Positions 53,001-61,704 of a stretch of 64,000 bases of DNA are shown here, piece after piece. The notes under the pieces are model-generated. The model saw only the letters and a program-made list of their open reading frames with translations. It had not been told where the DNA came from and searched no databases. Position numbers and translations under genes: made by a program. Source of the stretch: an uncultured Fibrobacter sp. (GTDB lineage: Bacteria > Fibrobacterota > Fibrobacteria > Fibrobacterales > Fibrobacteraceae); assembly GCA_934691725.1 (NCBI GenBank), contig CAKUTF010000009.1, positions 1 through 64,000 on the forward strand, in the 5' to 3' direction. The number at the start of each line of letters is the position of its first letter. Position 1 is the first letter of the stretch.

Positions 53001-53851
53001 ACCTCGAAGTGGCAACGCGCAGCGATTTTCTCCGTGTTGTCGATCGCTTCCGGAAAATCCCCGAACAGGGAACGCATCTCCGCTTCCGTGCGAAAGTAGA
53101 ACTGGTCCGTCGGAAAACGGTTGTCGGTAAATTCCTTGAACTTTTCGACCAGGGCGATACAGCGCAGCGCCTTGTGCGCATCGGAATCTTCCCGCTTGAT
53201 ATAATGGACATCCCCGACAGCGACCAGTTCGCGCGAAAGCTCTTTTGCAAGCGAAACCGTAAACAGGTTCAGCGTCTTCTGGAGAGCGATTCCGTTGTCG
53301 CAAATCGAAAGGTAGAGATGGTCATGGTCGAAAATTTTATCAAGCGATTCGATATACGCCCGAGCCTGCGCCTCCCGGCCCGCTACGGCGTTTGAACCAT
53401 AGCGACTGAAATAGTCCCCGGCAATCGCGATGAGTCCTTCCCTGTGCGCTTCCACCACCGAAAGCGGCACCGACGGCGTTTCCGACCAGCGCGCCGATTC
53501 CTCATAACGGTAACTCACGATGCGGAGGAGATTGTAATAGCCCGTCTCGTTTTCGACAAGAAGCGTCAAGCGTTCATAGCTCTGCGTGTCCCTCGGATTG
53601 CAGCCCGGCGTATCGATGTAGATGTGGCATCCTAGCACAGTCCTTATCGGAGCGAGCCCCTTTTCCTTGCGCTTCTTGTTCAGGGCCTTTCCGCGTTCCT
53701 GGAACTCCAGGATTCCGAACATCGTCCCATGATCGGTCAGGGCGACCGCAGACGCATTGTCCGTAGCCGCAGCGGCGAAAATATCGTCAAGCCGGGCAGA
53801 AGCCTGGAGAATTGAAAATTCCGAATGTAACTGGAGATGGACAAAACTCAT
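50036..53851 (-). CDS. DNA polymerase III alpha subunit DnaE
   Basis: 1271 residues. PHP domain at the N-terminus (HLQLHSEFSILQAS, ALTDHGTMFG), palm with catalytic acidic motif PDIDTDIADRDRG near residue 480 and LLKMDFLGL with the third aspartate, then helix-hairpin-helix, OB-fold and C-terminal domains. Length is normal for DnaE. This is the replicative polymerase core. The gene upstream (53867) is 15 bases away on the same strand. Confidence 0.97.
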   Translation of the reverse strand: MSFVHLQLHSEFSILQASARLDDIFAAAATDNASAVALTDHGTMFGILEFQERGKALNKKRKEKGLAPIRTVLGCHIYIDTPGCNPRDTQSYERLTLLVENETGYYNLLRIVSYRYEESARWSETPSVPLSVVEAHREGLIAIAGDYFSRYGSNAVAGREAQARAYIESLDKIFDHDHLYLSICDNGIALQKTLNLFTVSLAKELSRELVAVGDVHYIKREDSDAHKALRCIALVEKFKEFTDNRFPTDQFYFRTEAEMRSLFGDFPEAIDNTEKIAARCHFEVKTGIGDDFWPRYQIPKEFLESEEYREIYRVMDEEFAKEYPGAFEKAAKEYLKKHEDKAIESFTGEDREAVEKIMERDKLCRKGGDADAYLIHLCRKRLERRFPDEKLLYPLHGTEVSDRVYKELNCIRNMNVAGYLLIVWDFINWSREHGIPVGPGRGSAAGSIVTYIIGITNIDPLKFGLLFERFLNPERVSMPDIDTDIADRDRGRVIDYVTGKYGADCVGQIITYGMLKSKAVIKDVARVLGIDHREAGAIIKLFPQRVLNFSLTEAWTGKTKKGAPVAPDYDPAPLHALIESRKSYEELWKIALRLEDLPRQTGVHACGVVITPTPIYNLAPLYRAAPADTPVVMYDKHYSETIGLLKMDFLGLINLSIIQDTVNMVKKTHGIEVDMDKVPTDDKETFALLSKGMTTAVFQFESPGMQKYLRELKPSRISDLIAMNALYRPGPIEQIPHFIARKLGTEKIDCYHKDLEPVLGETYGVIVYQEQVMQLAQILGGYTLGGADNIRRIMAKKMPEKMAKLEPEFKEKCVSCGYDKAMIQKVWDAVLPFCGYAFNKSHAAAYAYVAYQTAYLKTHFGPEYMAASMTSKMGKTEDIVTIVQECKRMGIEVLPPDINTSLGVFSANRNGQILYGLAGIRNVGLPVIEDVVAEREAHGPYKTLFDLCKRVGDYQTAQPEKRPPLNRKALESLVMAGAFDKMSPTTPNRPTLMASVEKAIDVANRHRREQDAGQTSLFDLMGGEEKPEVRMDETYEEAQPWGLMELLNKERDVLGLYLSAHPLDECRPELRGFTTNSLAESELEEIVAKNPKSIVCVGGIITGLRSFQSKKDETKTMGSGMLQDFQGEISIFFPPDSWERCRDHFGEDDRVIVRGKLTPQNQDPSKLQIIVDKAFSMDEVRARLVNFIHVTVSSMELVEERMNAILERLEMAQALPGEHTAEVVFHVETLSGHVHTLRAQVIKIAYTPDIFEWLQKEFGAANVWVSAKVKA

Positions 53852-53866
53852 GAAAAGCCCCGCCGA

Positions 53867-55756
53867 TTAAGAGCGCGCCATCCGAAGTTCCGCAATCGAT
53901 TCGAGCGGCAGCTCCAAAGCCTTTCCGCTTGGTTCGAGGACGATTTTCGCGACAAAGGGAACCTTGGAAAAATGCAACGCTTCGACTTTAAAGCGGATTT
54001 CGTCGGGAAGCTTCGGCAGCTTCACATTCTTGATTTCCTTCCTAGAAATTTTCGCCTCCAGGGAACCGCCCGTAGAACGCGCATAGCGCAAGACCTTGAA
54101 CAGATCGACCATGGCAAACTTCTGGAAATCCCCGCCATATTTGGTCGTTTCGAGGGCTGCCGAAACGGATGTTCCATCGATTTCCGGCTTGAACAGGGAA
54201 TCGGGTTCGCCTTCTTGCGTCCAGCGAAGCCAAAAAGCCTTGTTCCAGTCCGTATTGCGAAACGGTTCCACCGGGACCTTGCTCGATGGAAGCGCGGGCT
54301 CTAAGCCGTAATGCTTGAGAAGTTCTCGGATTTTCGGTTCGAATTCCGGTTTGACGATAAAGCCGTAGCCGGGAATCGCTTCTTCGACCATTTCCATGAA
54401 CTGAGCGAACTGTTCTAGCGCTTCGCGGATTTCCGCCCGATCGATTTTCAGGACACGGACCGTGTCGAACGCAGAATCGTAATAGCAAGCTTCCCATTCG
54501 CGCATCGCTTCGAGCACATTGGCAGGTGCGCTGATCCAGCCTTCGAAACTTTCGACGGATTCCTTGGAAAAACCTGTTTTCAGCCCGTTCAGGAAAGAGT
54601 CCCGGGAAATAGCAAAACGGAGATACGGTTCATCGTTCTGCACATCCGCAAGGCACGCCGACATGAACAGGACGCGCGGAGCACTTTTTACCGAAATGAC
54701 CATTTCAAAATTCGGGAGAGTCGAGATTTGCGCCCCGAGCATCGGCGTCGCACCGGACGAAAGCCATTCATGCGCCCAGGCCGAAAGGCGAACCGCGACA
54801 ATCTTTCCCGACTGGACAGAAAATTCGAGCATTCCCAAAAGCCAAAGTTCGGCAAGCGGCTTGGGGAGAGCGGACCAGAAAATACCGTCTGCGGAAGGCA
54901 AGCGGAACGTCGGATCCAAAGTCCAGAGAATCCGCTCCGCATAAATTGCGGAAACATTTCGCCGGATGGAAAACAGGATATGCTTAAAGAAGTTATCCGA
55001 ACCGTGAAAACGGCGCTTGATCCACCACTCGAGAATTTCGTTTTTGAGCCGAAAACCGTTATGCTTTAAAAAATCAAGCGCAACGTCCGTCACAATCAAA
55101 TCCATGCCACGCTGCTCAATCCAACCATTTGCCGATAAAAATTCCATCAAGAGGATGATTTCCTCTCGGGAGGCTTCGTTGGAAAGCGTCTTGGAATAGC
55201 GGAACGCTTCTTCGCAAAACTGTATCGACCGACGGTGCAGATTTCCGGCTCCGTTCATCTTCATCTTTCCAAGCCGCACAAAGGAAAGCATCTGACACAG
55301 ATGCCAGACCAGCATATCCTCGTAGCTGAAAAAACGCATTTTTTCGTCCGCAGCGCGTTCCTCTGTCGCAAGGAGCACATTCTTTAAAAAGTCGTCAAAG
55401 CCAAAATAGACATAGGAACCTTTTTCCGTCTTGGAACGCCACAGATAGAGCCCCTTGGCGGATTCGAGCAGAAACGGTTCGACTTCATCCCGCTTGTTCG
55501 CCGGTGCAGCAAGACGCAACTCGTTGATTTCAAGCCCGCGGCTTTCGCTGTGATAAATCAAAAAAAGACAGAGGCGTTTCCACGGTTCGAGCGAAGCGTA
55601 AAACTTTTCGAAACGCGCGGAATCGGTGAAGAATTCGATCGTTTCCGAAAGAATCTTCGCATTGTTCAACAGCCCCCGGGAACCAAACGCCTTGGCGTGC
55701 AATTCCTTGAGCTGGGGTTTGGCCATATTATTTAAAAAATCCTTGACAGCGAGCAT
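53867..55756 (-). CDS. XPB-associated Helicase_C_3-type protein
   Basis: 629 residues without helicase motifs of its own. The part around residues 335-430 (STLPNFEMVISVKSAPRVLF, FAISRDSFLNGLKTGFS, ISAPANVLEAMREWEA) matches the 'helicase conserved C-terminal' domain of proteins that usually sit beside XPB/Rad25-like helicases. The N-terminal half is helical with winged-helix-like segments. No XPB gene is in this window. A GGAG site precedes the ATG, and a TATCTT box lies farther upstream near 55785. Confidence 0.6.
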   Translation of the reverse strand: MLAVKDFLNNMAKPQLKELHAKAFGSRGLLNNAKILSETIEFFTDSARFEKFYASLEPWKRLCLFLIYHSESRGLEINELRLAAPANKRDEVEPFLLESAKGLYLWRSKTEKGSYVYFGFDDFLKNVLLATEERAADEKMRFFSYEDMLVWHLCQMLSFVRLGKMKMNGAGNLHRRSIQFCEEAFRYSKTLSNEASREEIILLMEFLSANGWIEQRGMDLIVTDVALDFLKHNGFRLKNEILEWWIKRRFHGSDNFFKHILFSIRRNVSAIYAERILWTLDPTFRLPSADGIFWSALPKPLAELWLLGMLEFSVQSGKIVAVRLSAWAHEWLSSGATPMLGAQISTLPNFEMVISVKSAPRVLFMSACLADVQNDEPYLRFAISRDSFLNGLKTGFSKESVESFEGWISAPANVLEAMREWEACYYDSAFDTVRVLKIDRAEIREALEQFAQFMEMVEEAIPGYGFIVKPEFEPKIRELLKHYGLEPALPSSKVPVEPFRNTDWNKAFWLRWTQEGEPDSLFKPEIDGTSVSAALETTKYGGDFQKFAMVDLFKVLRYARSTGGSLEAKISRKEIKNVKLPKLPDEIRFKVEALHFSKVPFVAKIVLEPSGKALELPLESIAELRMARS

Positions 55757-55800
55757 AAAATCTCCAACAAACAGAGGCCAAAGATAGAAATTTTAACGCT

Positions 55801-58524
55801 CTAAAGACCGAGCAGGGACTTTAATTCTTCGAGGGTGTGCGCCACTTCATGCTTGCCGTTCCAAAGCTTCGTAAAGCTTTTTCCGTAAGCCTCGCCGACA
55901 AGCCGGTTGTCGAAGAAAAGCGCGACGCCGGAATCGGATTCGCTCCGAATCAAGCGTCCGAGGCCCTGGCGAAGTTCGAGCACAGCTTCAGGGATGTAGA
56001 GGTTCCGGAACGCATTTTCGCCATTCGCCTTCATCTTTTCCGAAAGGCTCGCTACCAGAGGGTTCGACGGATTGGGGAACGGAAGTTTCGGGATGACCAA
56101 AAGTTCGAGCGCATTTTCCGGAAGGTCGATTCCTTCCCAGAAAATCTGGCATCCGAGAAGACACGCCTCGCGCTTCTTCCGGAACATCTCCACGAGGCTG
56201 TCCATGCCGCCATCGAGCTGCTGGCACAGAAGAAGCTTGTCCTTTGCGGCAAACTTCGGGGCGAGCGCATCGTGGACTTTCGTCATACTGAGGAGGCTCG
56301 TAAAGAGGACGAGCGCATTTTTCCTGTTTTCGGGGAGTATTTCCGAAAGGACATTTTCCAAGGCCTTCTGGTATTCGGGAACGTTCGGCTTCGGCAAGAA
56401 ATCCGCAATGATGATGCGACGGTTTTTGTTCACGTCGAAATCGGAAGGGTAGGTGCGGACAAACGGCTGTTTGGACTTTGAAAGCGTCGGAGCGAGCATC
56501 CCCATGCGGCGTTCAAAATACTCGAACGAGCCTTGCACGGAAAGCGTTGCCGAGGTAAACGTCGCGCTTTTAATCCACGGATAGAACTTTTCCGTCCACG
56601 GCTTTCCCGGGTAAAGCGGGACCGCCCGGAGAATTGCCGTATGCGGGTTTCCAGGTTCCTCCATGTAAAACACCCAGTCGTCCTTTCCCGCAAGGACGAT
56701 AAACCCGAAGTCCTCGGCAAAGCGCCCAATTTCCATCGCCGCGCCTTCGAGGTTCCTGGCGACAAGCGAAAGCGTCGGGATGTTCCGCAAGTTCGCGCAA
56801 AGACTTTCCGAAATGGCCTTGACCGAACGGCACGCTTCCAAAACAGGCTTCGGATCCGTATCGTATTCGGCAAAGATTCCCTTTGAAAAACGGAAACCGT
56901 CCGTCTTGCGCTTGAAAACTTTCTTGCCGAGCTTGAGAAAAAACCGATGCAGCGACTTTTCGCACTCCGTCGTAGCGACCCGCAAACGCTCACAGGATTC
57001 GAGCAGCGAAACATCCGCGTTCAACGCTCTCAGCTGCGCTTCGAGTTCCGCGACAAGCCCCTTGTCCTGTTCCTTCGGGTGCACCAGGATTTTCGTGATG
57101 TTTCTCAGCCGGAAAAAGCGTACCATTTTTCCAAAACCGGAATGGCTCATCGAAGGCAAGCGGTGCGCTTCGTCAAAAACGATGTGGTCATACGCGGGGA
57201 GAAGCGCAAAATCAAGCGCAAGGTCCGAAAGAAACAGCGAATGGTTGATGAAAAGAAGGTTCGCTTTCGCCGCCTGCCGACGCACGTTCAATCCGAAACA
57301 CTTGCCGTAATGGGGACACTTCTCGCCGAGGCACGTCGAAGCGTCGCTCGAAAACTTGTTCCACAGCAGACGGTTCCGGGAAAGATTGAATCCCGTATTT
57401 TCGCTGCCGTCGCCTGTCCGCGTCTGTTCTATCCAGGGAATAAGCGTCATGAACGATTCACGTTCGTCGGGCGCGAGCAGGACATCGGGCGAATTGAGAT
57501 GTTCTTCGAACTTTCGGAGGCAGATGTAATTGCCGCGGCCCTTCATCACGAGAGGCGAAACCTTTTTCCCGAAAAGCGGAGCGATCGTCGGAAAATCATG
57601 TTGGCTGAGCTGTTCTTCAAGCGTGCGGGTTGCCGTACTGATGACGACACGTTCACCGGATGCCGCCTTGAGAGCCGCCGGAACCAGGTAGGCGAGCGTC
57701 TTTCCCATCCCGGTGCCCGCTTCGAGAATCGAGATTCCGCCCTTATACATATTGCGCTCCACGACTTCCGCATAGTTCGCCTGGGATTCGCGGGACTTGT
57801 AATTCGGAACGATTTCCGAAAGTTTTCCGTTTTCCGCAAAAAACTCCTTCACCCGCGGCAAATGTTCTCCCGGATTCTGGGCCGGCGACGAAATATCTTC
57901 CGGATCAAGCGGTGAAAGCTTTTCGTGTGACGGAAGACAATCCTCGAAAATTTTTTCCCAGACCGTCCCGAGCGAAAGCCGGTAAAGATGATGCTTCACA
58001 AACGTATCAAAAGAATCGATTTCCCTGAGCGCCTTCCAGAAAAGTTTTCCACAGGCGTCCGCGTCGGGAAGTGCCCGATGGGCGCGTTCCCGCGGAATAT
58101 CCAGATACGAGACAAGCGTTTCCAGCTTGTGGTTCGGAACCTTCCGAAAAGCGATCCGCGAAAGGACAAGCGTGTCGAACACGGGATTCGAATCGATGGA
58201 TATTCCCACCTTGGCGAAGGAATCTCTCAAAAACTTTGTATCGAACAGCGCATTGTGCGCGACTATCGGATAATCTCCCAAAAATTTCCGGATGTCCCCG
58301 GCGACTGAAGCGAAGTCCGGCATATCCGCCAGATCCGAATCGGAAATCCCGGTAAGCGAAGCGATAAACGGGCGCAAATGTTGCGACGGCTTAATCAAGA
58401 AATCCTTGCTCTCTACCGGTTCGCCGTTTTCAAAACGCTCCAGGGCGACTTCAATGATTTCATCGTGTTCAAAGTCTAGTCCGGTCGTTTCCAGGTCGAG
58501 TGCGATATACACGTTCGGTTTCAT
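55801..58524 (-). CDS. DinG-family helicase with N-terminal DEDDh exonuclease
   Basis: 907 residues. Exonuclease domain residues ~5-165: ALDLETTGLD (Asp10, Glu12), VAHNALFDTKF (Asp95), HRALPDADA (His149). XPD-like helicase follows: Walker A EAGTGMGKT (~268-276), four cysteines of the Fe-S cluster in NYICLRK and CLGEKCPHYGKC, DEAH box VFDEAHRL, and C-terminal QIFWEGIDLPE and LRQGLGRLIRSESD. Firmicute DinG proteins have the same fusion. Note that the Fe-S cysteines are retained. Role: repair or R-loop/G4 processing. Confidence 0.93.
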   Translation of the reverse strand: MKPNVYIALDLETTGLDFEHDEIIEVALERFENGEPVESKDFLIKPSQHLRPFIASLTGISDSDLADMPDFASVAGDIRKFLGDYPIVAHNALFDTKFLRDSFAKVGISIDSNPVFDTLVLSRIAFRKVPNHKLETLVSYLDIPRERAHRALPDADACGKLFWKALREIDSFDTFVKHHLYRLSLGTVWEKIFEDCLPSHEKLSPLDPEDISSPAQNPGEHLPRVKEFFAENGKLSEIVPNYKSRESQANYAEVVERNMYKGGISILEAGTGMGKTLAYLVPAALKAASGERVVISTATRTLEEQLSQHDFPTIAPLFGKKVSPLVMKGRGNYICLRKFEEHLNSPDVLLAPDERESFMTLIPWIEQTRTGDGSENTGFNLSRNRLLWNKFSSDASTCLGEKCPHYGKCFGLNVRRQAAKANLLFINHSLFLSDLALDFALLPAYDHIVFDEAHRLPSMSHSGFGKMVRFFRLRNITKILVHPKEQDKGLVAELEAQLRALNADVSLLESCERLRVATTECEKSLHRFFLKLGKKVFKRKTDGFRFSKGIFAEYDTDPKPVLEACRSVKAISESLCANLRNIPTLSLVARNLEGAAMEIGRFAEDFGFIVLAGKDDWVFYMEEPGNPHTAILRAVPLYPGKPWTEKFYPWIKSATFTSATLSVQGSFEYFERRMGMLAPTLSKSKQPFVRTYPSDFDVNKNRRIIIADFLPKPNVPEYQKALENVLSEILPENRKNALVLFTSLLSMTKVHDALAPKFAAKDKLLLCQQLDGGMDSLVEMFRKKREACLLGCQIFWEGIDLPENALELLVIPKLPFPNPSNPLVASLSEKMKANGENAFRNLYIPEAVLELRQGLGRLIRSESDSGVALFFDNRLVGEAYGKSFTKLWNGKHEVAHTLEELKSLLGL

Positions 58525-58533
58525 CTGATTCCT

Positions 58534-60333
58534 CTATTTCTTGCCAGCCGAAAGAATCGGCAAGCGGGATTCGATTGCATACAAAGTATTTGCGCCGCGT
58601 TCAACGACAAGCGTATCCGCCAAGGCGCGCCACGGCATTCCGTGGTCAAATTCAAAAAGGTTTCCGGCGTATGGAACGTCTAGGGAATCCTTCGTCCGAA
58701 AATATTCCATCAGGTACTTTCCCTCGGTCAGGTCTTCCATCTGGAAATTTCCGTCAAGCGTACAGTTCGCGGTCACGAATGTTTCGGAATCGACCTTGCG
58801 AATGCGCACCCGCGTATCCCTCGATCCGCCCGGAATCTTTCCCGAAAGGCTCGCCAGCTGGAGCTTCGGAACCGTTTCAAATTTCGCCCATGTCCGCGTC
58901 TTCTGCGTCACGATCGTATCGCGTTTTCCCGTCGCGGAATCCGGAGACGAAAGCGTCGAATCCGCATAGCGTTCTAACAGTTCCACCTTCGCATCCGTCT
59001 GGAACTTTTCGTCGCCGAACACCAGAAAACGTACCGGATCCTTTCGCAAAATCTTCACGGAAAGCGTATCCTTGTTCTGGACAAATACCAGCCGGCCTCG
59101 AAGCGAATCCAGTAAAGAATCCGCAACGGGCTTGTCATAGACCACTTCGACGGAATCCTTCGGAAACACGTTCTTCGCGCCGCTAGCGGGAAGAGTAGAG
59201 ACCTTCGCCGGAGAAAGCGTATCGCCTTTCATCTCCTTCCATTCGAGCGAAAGCGTCGAAAGCTTTTCGGAAAGATGCCTCCCCAAAGAATCCCGTCCGA
59301 CCTTGCACGCAAAAGTATAGGACGAATCGCGGTTCGCCAGGGAATCGAAGTAAAATTCCACATCGTCGCTTTTCGGCGAGCGGTAAATCCAGCTCGGAGC
59401 GATCCGCTCGGAATCGGGAGAAAAGAGCGCGCAGTTTTCCTTGGATAAAAACGCGCTGTCGAGCAAAAGGTTCTTTGAAAATTTCGCCGAGAGCGAAGCC
59501 TTTCCCGTCTGCGTCACCGCATCGAGCGAAACAGGCGTCGTATCCTGGTCGGCAAGGGCAATCCAGAGCGAGTCCGCGCTTTGTGGCGAAAGCTCCAAGT
59601 CAAATTCTCCCACGCCGGCAAGCTCAACCGAAGGCTCGATTTTCTGGTTGCCGTTTTCGTCGAGAAAGGCGACGACGCGGTAACGGCCCGCTTTAAGCCC
59701 TGCCAAGTGGAAACGCCCGAGGCTATCCGTCTGCGTCGAAAAAATGGGAATTTCCCGGGTGAGCTTCGGAATCGAATCCGCCTCTACGCTCAGGGAATCG
59801 CGGAATTTTTCCAGGTAATGGTGTGCGGACCGCTCAGACGCCCCCATCAAAAAAAGTCCCACGGTCGGGTATTGCTTTTTTTTCACCATCGAGGTTGTCA
59901 CCATGACGCGACCCGACACGGAAAGCGAATCGATGACGGGTCCAGTCGAAAAAGTCAAACGGAAAGGTTCCGCAATCGCATTGCCGCGAAGGTCCTTGAG
60001 ACCGCTCGCAATCGTCAGCGTATATGTCGTGTTTTCGTCGAGCCTCGCCTTCGAACGGATAAAAAGTTCATCGCCATCGACTTCGAACTTGAGCCTCTTT
60101 TCGAGCGGCGGAGAAATCGTTACGGCGCTCCGCGGAACCGAAGCAGCAATCCACTCGTCAAATTGCAAATGGACATTCAACTCCGGCGGTACATTGACTG
60201 CACCCGGTGCGGGGAACACGCCGGCGACTCGCGGTGGATACTTGTCTTCCGGGCCACCCTGAGGCGCAATGGACGTTGCACAGTCGGCGACGAACAAGGT
60301 CAGGAAAAAAAGTGTCCACCTGCGAAATTTCAT
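58534..60333 (-). CDS. Big_5 Ig-like domain lipoprotein
   Basis: 599 residues. Lipobox FVADC (Cys about 18) followed by TSIAPQGGPEDKYPPRV, the standard opening of Bacteroidetes/Fibrobacterota SbsA-type Ig (Big_5) lipoproteins. The first Ig domain covers ~30-135 (NVHLQFDEWI, ENTTYTLTIASGLKDLRGN); a carboxypeptidase-regulatory-like segment (GRFHLAGLKAGRYRVVAFLD) and further beta domains follow. Probably a surface structural protein. It ends 9 bases before dinG and starts 9 bases after lepB. Confidence 0.8.
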   Translation of the reverse strand: MKFRRWTLFFLTLFVADCATSIAPQGGPEDKYPPRVAGVFPAPGAVNVPPELNVHLQFDEWIAASVPRSAVTISPPLEKRLKFEVDGDELFIRSKARLDENTTYTLTIASGLKDLRGNAIAEPFRLTFSTGPVIDSLSVSGRVMVTTSMVKKKQYPTVGLFLMGASERSAHHYLEKFRDSLSVEADSIPKLTREIPIFSTQTDSLGRFHLAGLKAGRYRVVAFLDENGNQKIEPSVELAGVGEFDLELSPQSADSLWIALADQDTTPVSLDAVTQTGKASLSAKFSKNLLLDSAFLSKENCALFSPDSERIAPSWIYRSPKSDDVEFYFDSLANRDSSYTFACKVGRDSLGRHLSEKLSTLSLEWKEMKGDTLSPAKVSTLPASGAKNVFPKDSVEVVYDKPVADSLLDSLRGRLVFVQNKDTLSVKILRKDPVRFLVFGDEKFQTDAKVELLERYADSTLSSPDSATGKRDTIVTQKTRTWAKFETVPKLQLASLSGKIPGGSRDTRVRIRKVDSETFVTANCTLDGNFQMEDLTEGKYLMEYFRTKDSLDVPYAGNLFEFDHGMPWRALADTLVVERGANTLYAIESRLPILSAGKK

Positions 60334-60342
60334 TTCAGCGTA

Positions 60343-61623
60343 TCAGTTTCCGATCAGATGGATAACTTTCCCAATCCGCGAGAAACGAATCCGGAACGGA
60401 ATCTGGAACCACGAGAGCGGTTTCCCAAACGAAAAACCATGATCGGAATTTTCAAACGAGAAATAGACGATAAAGGCTTTCGCCTTGATGTTCTTCTGGG
60501 AAACGAAGCCCCAGTAGCGGCTGTCCGCGGAATTGTCCCGGTTGTCGCCCATCATAAAGTAAACGGGATATTTCACCTCATAGCGTTCCACCGGAGCGCC
60601 ATCCACAAGAATCCTCGCCTTCAGGGAAAGCGACGAATCCAGCGAAACGTTGTAAGCGAGGTCGCCCAACTGCGCACCTTCAAAATAATCATAGCTCACC
60701 GGGCGTGAAAGCCCCGGATAATTGCCGTTCGGGTCAAACCTCGGAATAAATCCGGTCCGCGCAAGTTTCGCTAGCAAGGCAAAATCCATCGGCCCCACAA
60801 TCGTATCGCCTTGCCGTAACCCCTGTCCCATAATGCGCCCTTGCGAAAGCGCCATGTTCAGCAAAAGCCCCCGATCGCTCTCCACGGGAATCCGGAAATT
60901 TTCAAACGTGTAGTCCGGCACTTTTACGGAATCCTTGAACAGGGAAAGTTCCAGTTCCACTTTTTTATCCAGGTTTTCCTGCGCCATCAGGGATTTCACC
61001 CACCAGAGCCTCGAAAGAGAAAGCCCTTCCAAGTCGATGATGTCTTCCGGAGCGGGAATGCGGACAGGCTCAAGCGAATCCCGCGCCCCTGCAGACCGGA
61101 AATACGCCGAATACTTTCCTTTCCCGGGAAGCTTTTCCTGGGGAACCCCGTTCTGGAACAGCACACCGTTCCGCACGGAAACCGTATCGCCAGAAGTCGC
61201 GACGCAACGCTTGATAAAATCCTTCGGACCGTCAGCGTAATGCACCAGGTGCGGGTTTCCGGGAATCGGTTTGGAATCCCAGTAAAAATTCCCGAACATC
61301 AGCGCATCCGCCAAGTGCGTATAGCGCCAATAATCGTAATCGGGATAGGCAGGTTCGCCCGGATACCGGAAGATGACAACATCGCCCTTTTTCGGAGCGG
61401 TCAGCCCCGGAAGCTTCGAATGGGTAAACGGAATCGGCGAACCGTAGGTAAACTTTAGTCCCAAAATAAAGTCGCCCGTGAGCAGCGTATCTTCCATGGA
61501 ACCGCTCGGAATCTGGAACGCCTGGATAACATACTGGATAACCACCAGCGCACAGGCAATCGGGATGACAAGTTCCCTCATCAGGGCTTTCACACAACGA
61601 GATACAGACTTTTTCGAAACCAT
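60343..61623 (-). CDS. Signal peptidase I LepB
   Basis: 426 residues with an N-terminal membrane helix (IPIACALVVIQYVIQAF). The catalytic serine is in PSGSMEDT (Ser42), the general-base lysine in KDFIKRCVA (Lys138), and box E is GDNRDNSADSRYWGFV. It is longer than usual because of an insertion of about 190 residues between boxes D and E. It removes signal peptides in the periplasm. TATCTT lies 8 bases before the ATG. Confidence 0.93.
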   Translation of the reverse strand: MVSKKSVSRCVKALMRELVIPIACALVVIQYVIQAFQIPSGSMEDTLLTGDFILGLKFTYGSPIPFTHSKLPGLTAPKKGDVVIFRYPGEPAYPDYDYWRYTHLADALMFGNFYWDSKPIPGNPHLVHYADGPKDFIKRCVATSGDTVSVRNGVLFQNGVPQEKLPGKGKYSAYFRSAGARDSLEPVRIPAPEDIIDLEGLSLSRLWWVKSLMAQENLDKKVELELSLFKDSVKVPDYTFENFRIPVESDRGLLLNMALSQGRIMGQGLRQGDTIVGPMDFALLAKLARTGFIPRFDPNGNYPGLSRPVSYDYFEGAQLGDLAYNVSLDSSLSLKARILVDGAPVERYEVKYPVYFMMGDNRDNSADSRYWGFVSQKNIKAKAFIVYFSFENSDHGFSFGKPLSWFQIPFRIRFSRIGKVIHLIGN

Positions 61624-61631
61624 ACTTTTAC

Positions 61632-61698
61632 AAGATAGAAATTTTCAAAAGAACCTCGGTCCAAACGCAGCGCGGTCGTGCCCATTATTTTCTATCTT
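61632..61698. promoter_or_regulatory. Divergent -10-like boxes of lepB and mscS
   Basis: TATCTT appears on the minus strand at 61632-61637 (8 bases before lepB ATG) and on the plus strand at 61693-61698 (6 bases before mscS ATG). Both sit in the context TTCTATCTTG. No Shine-Dalgarno site exists for either gene. Confidence 0.5.
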
Positions 61699-61704
61699 GC
61701 AGAC

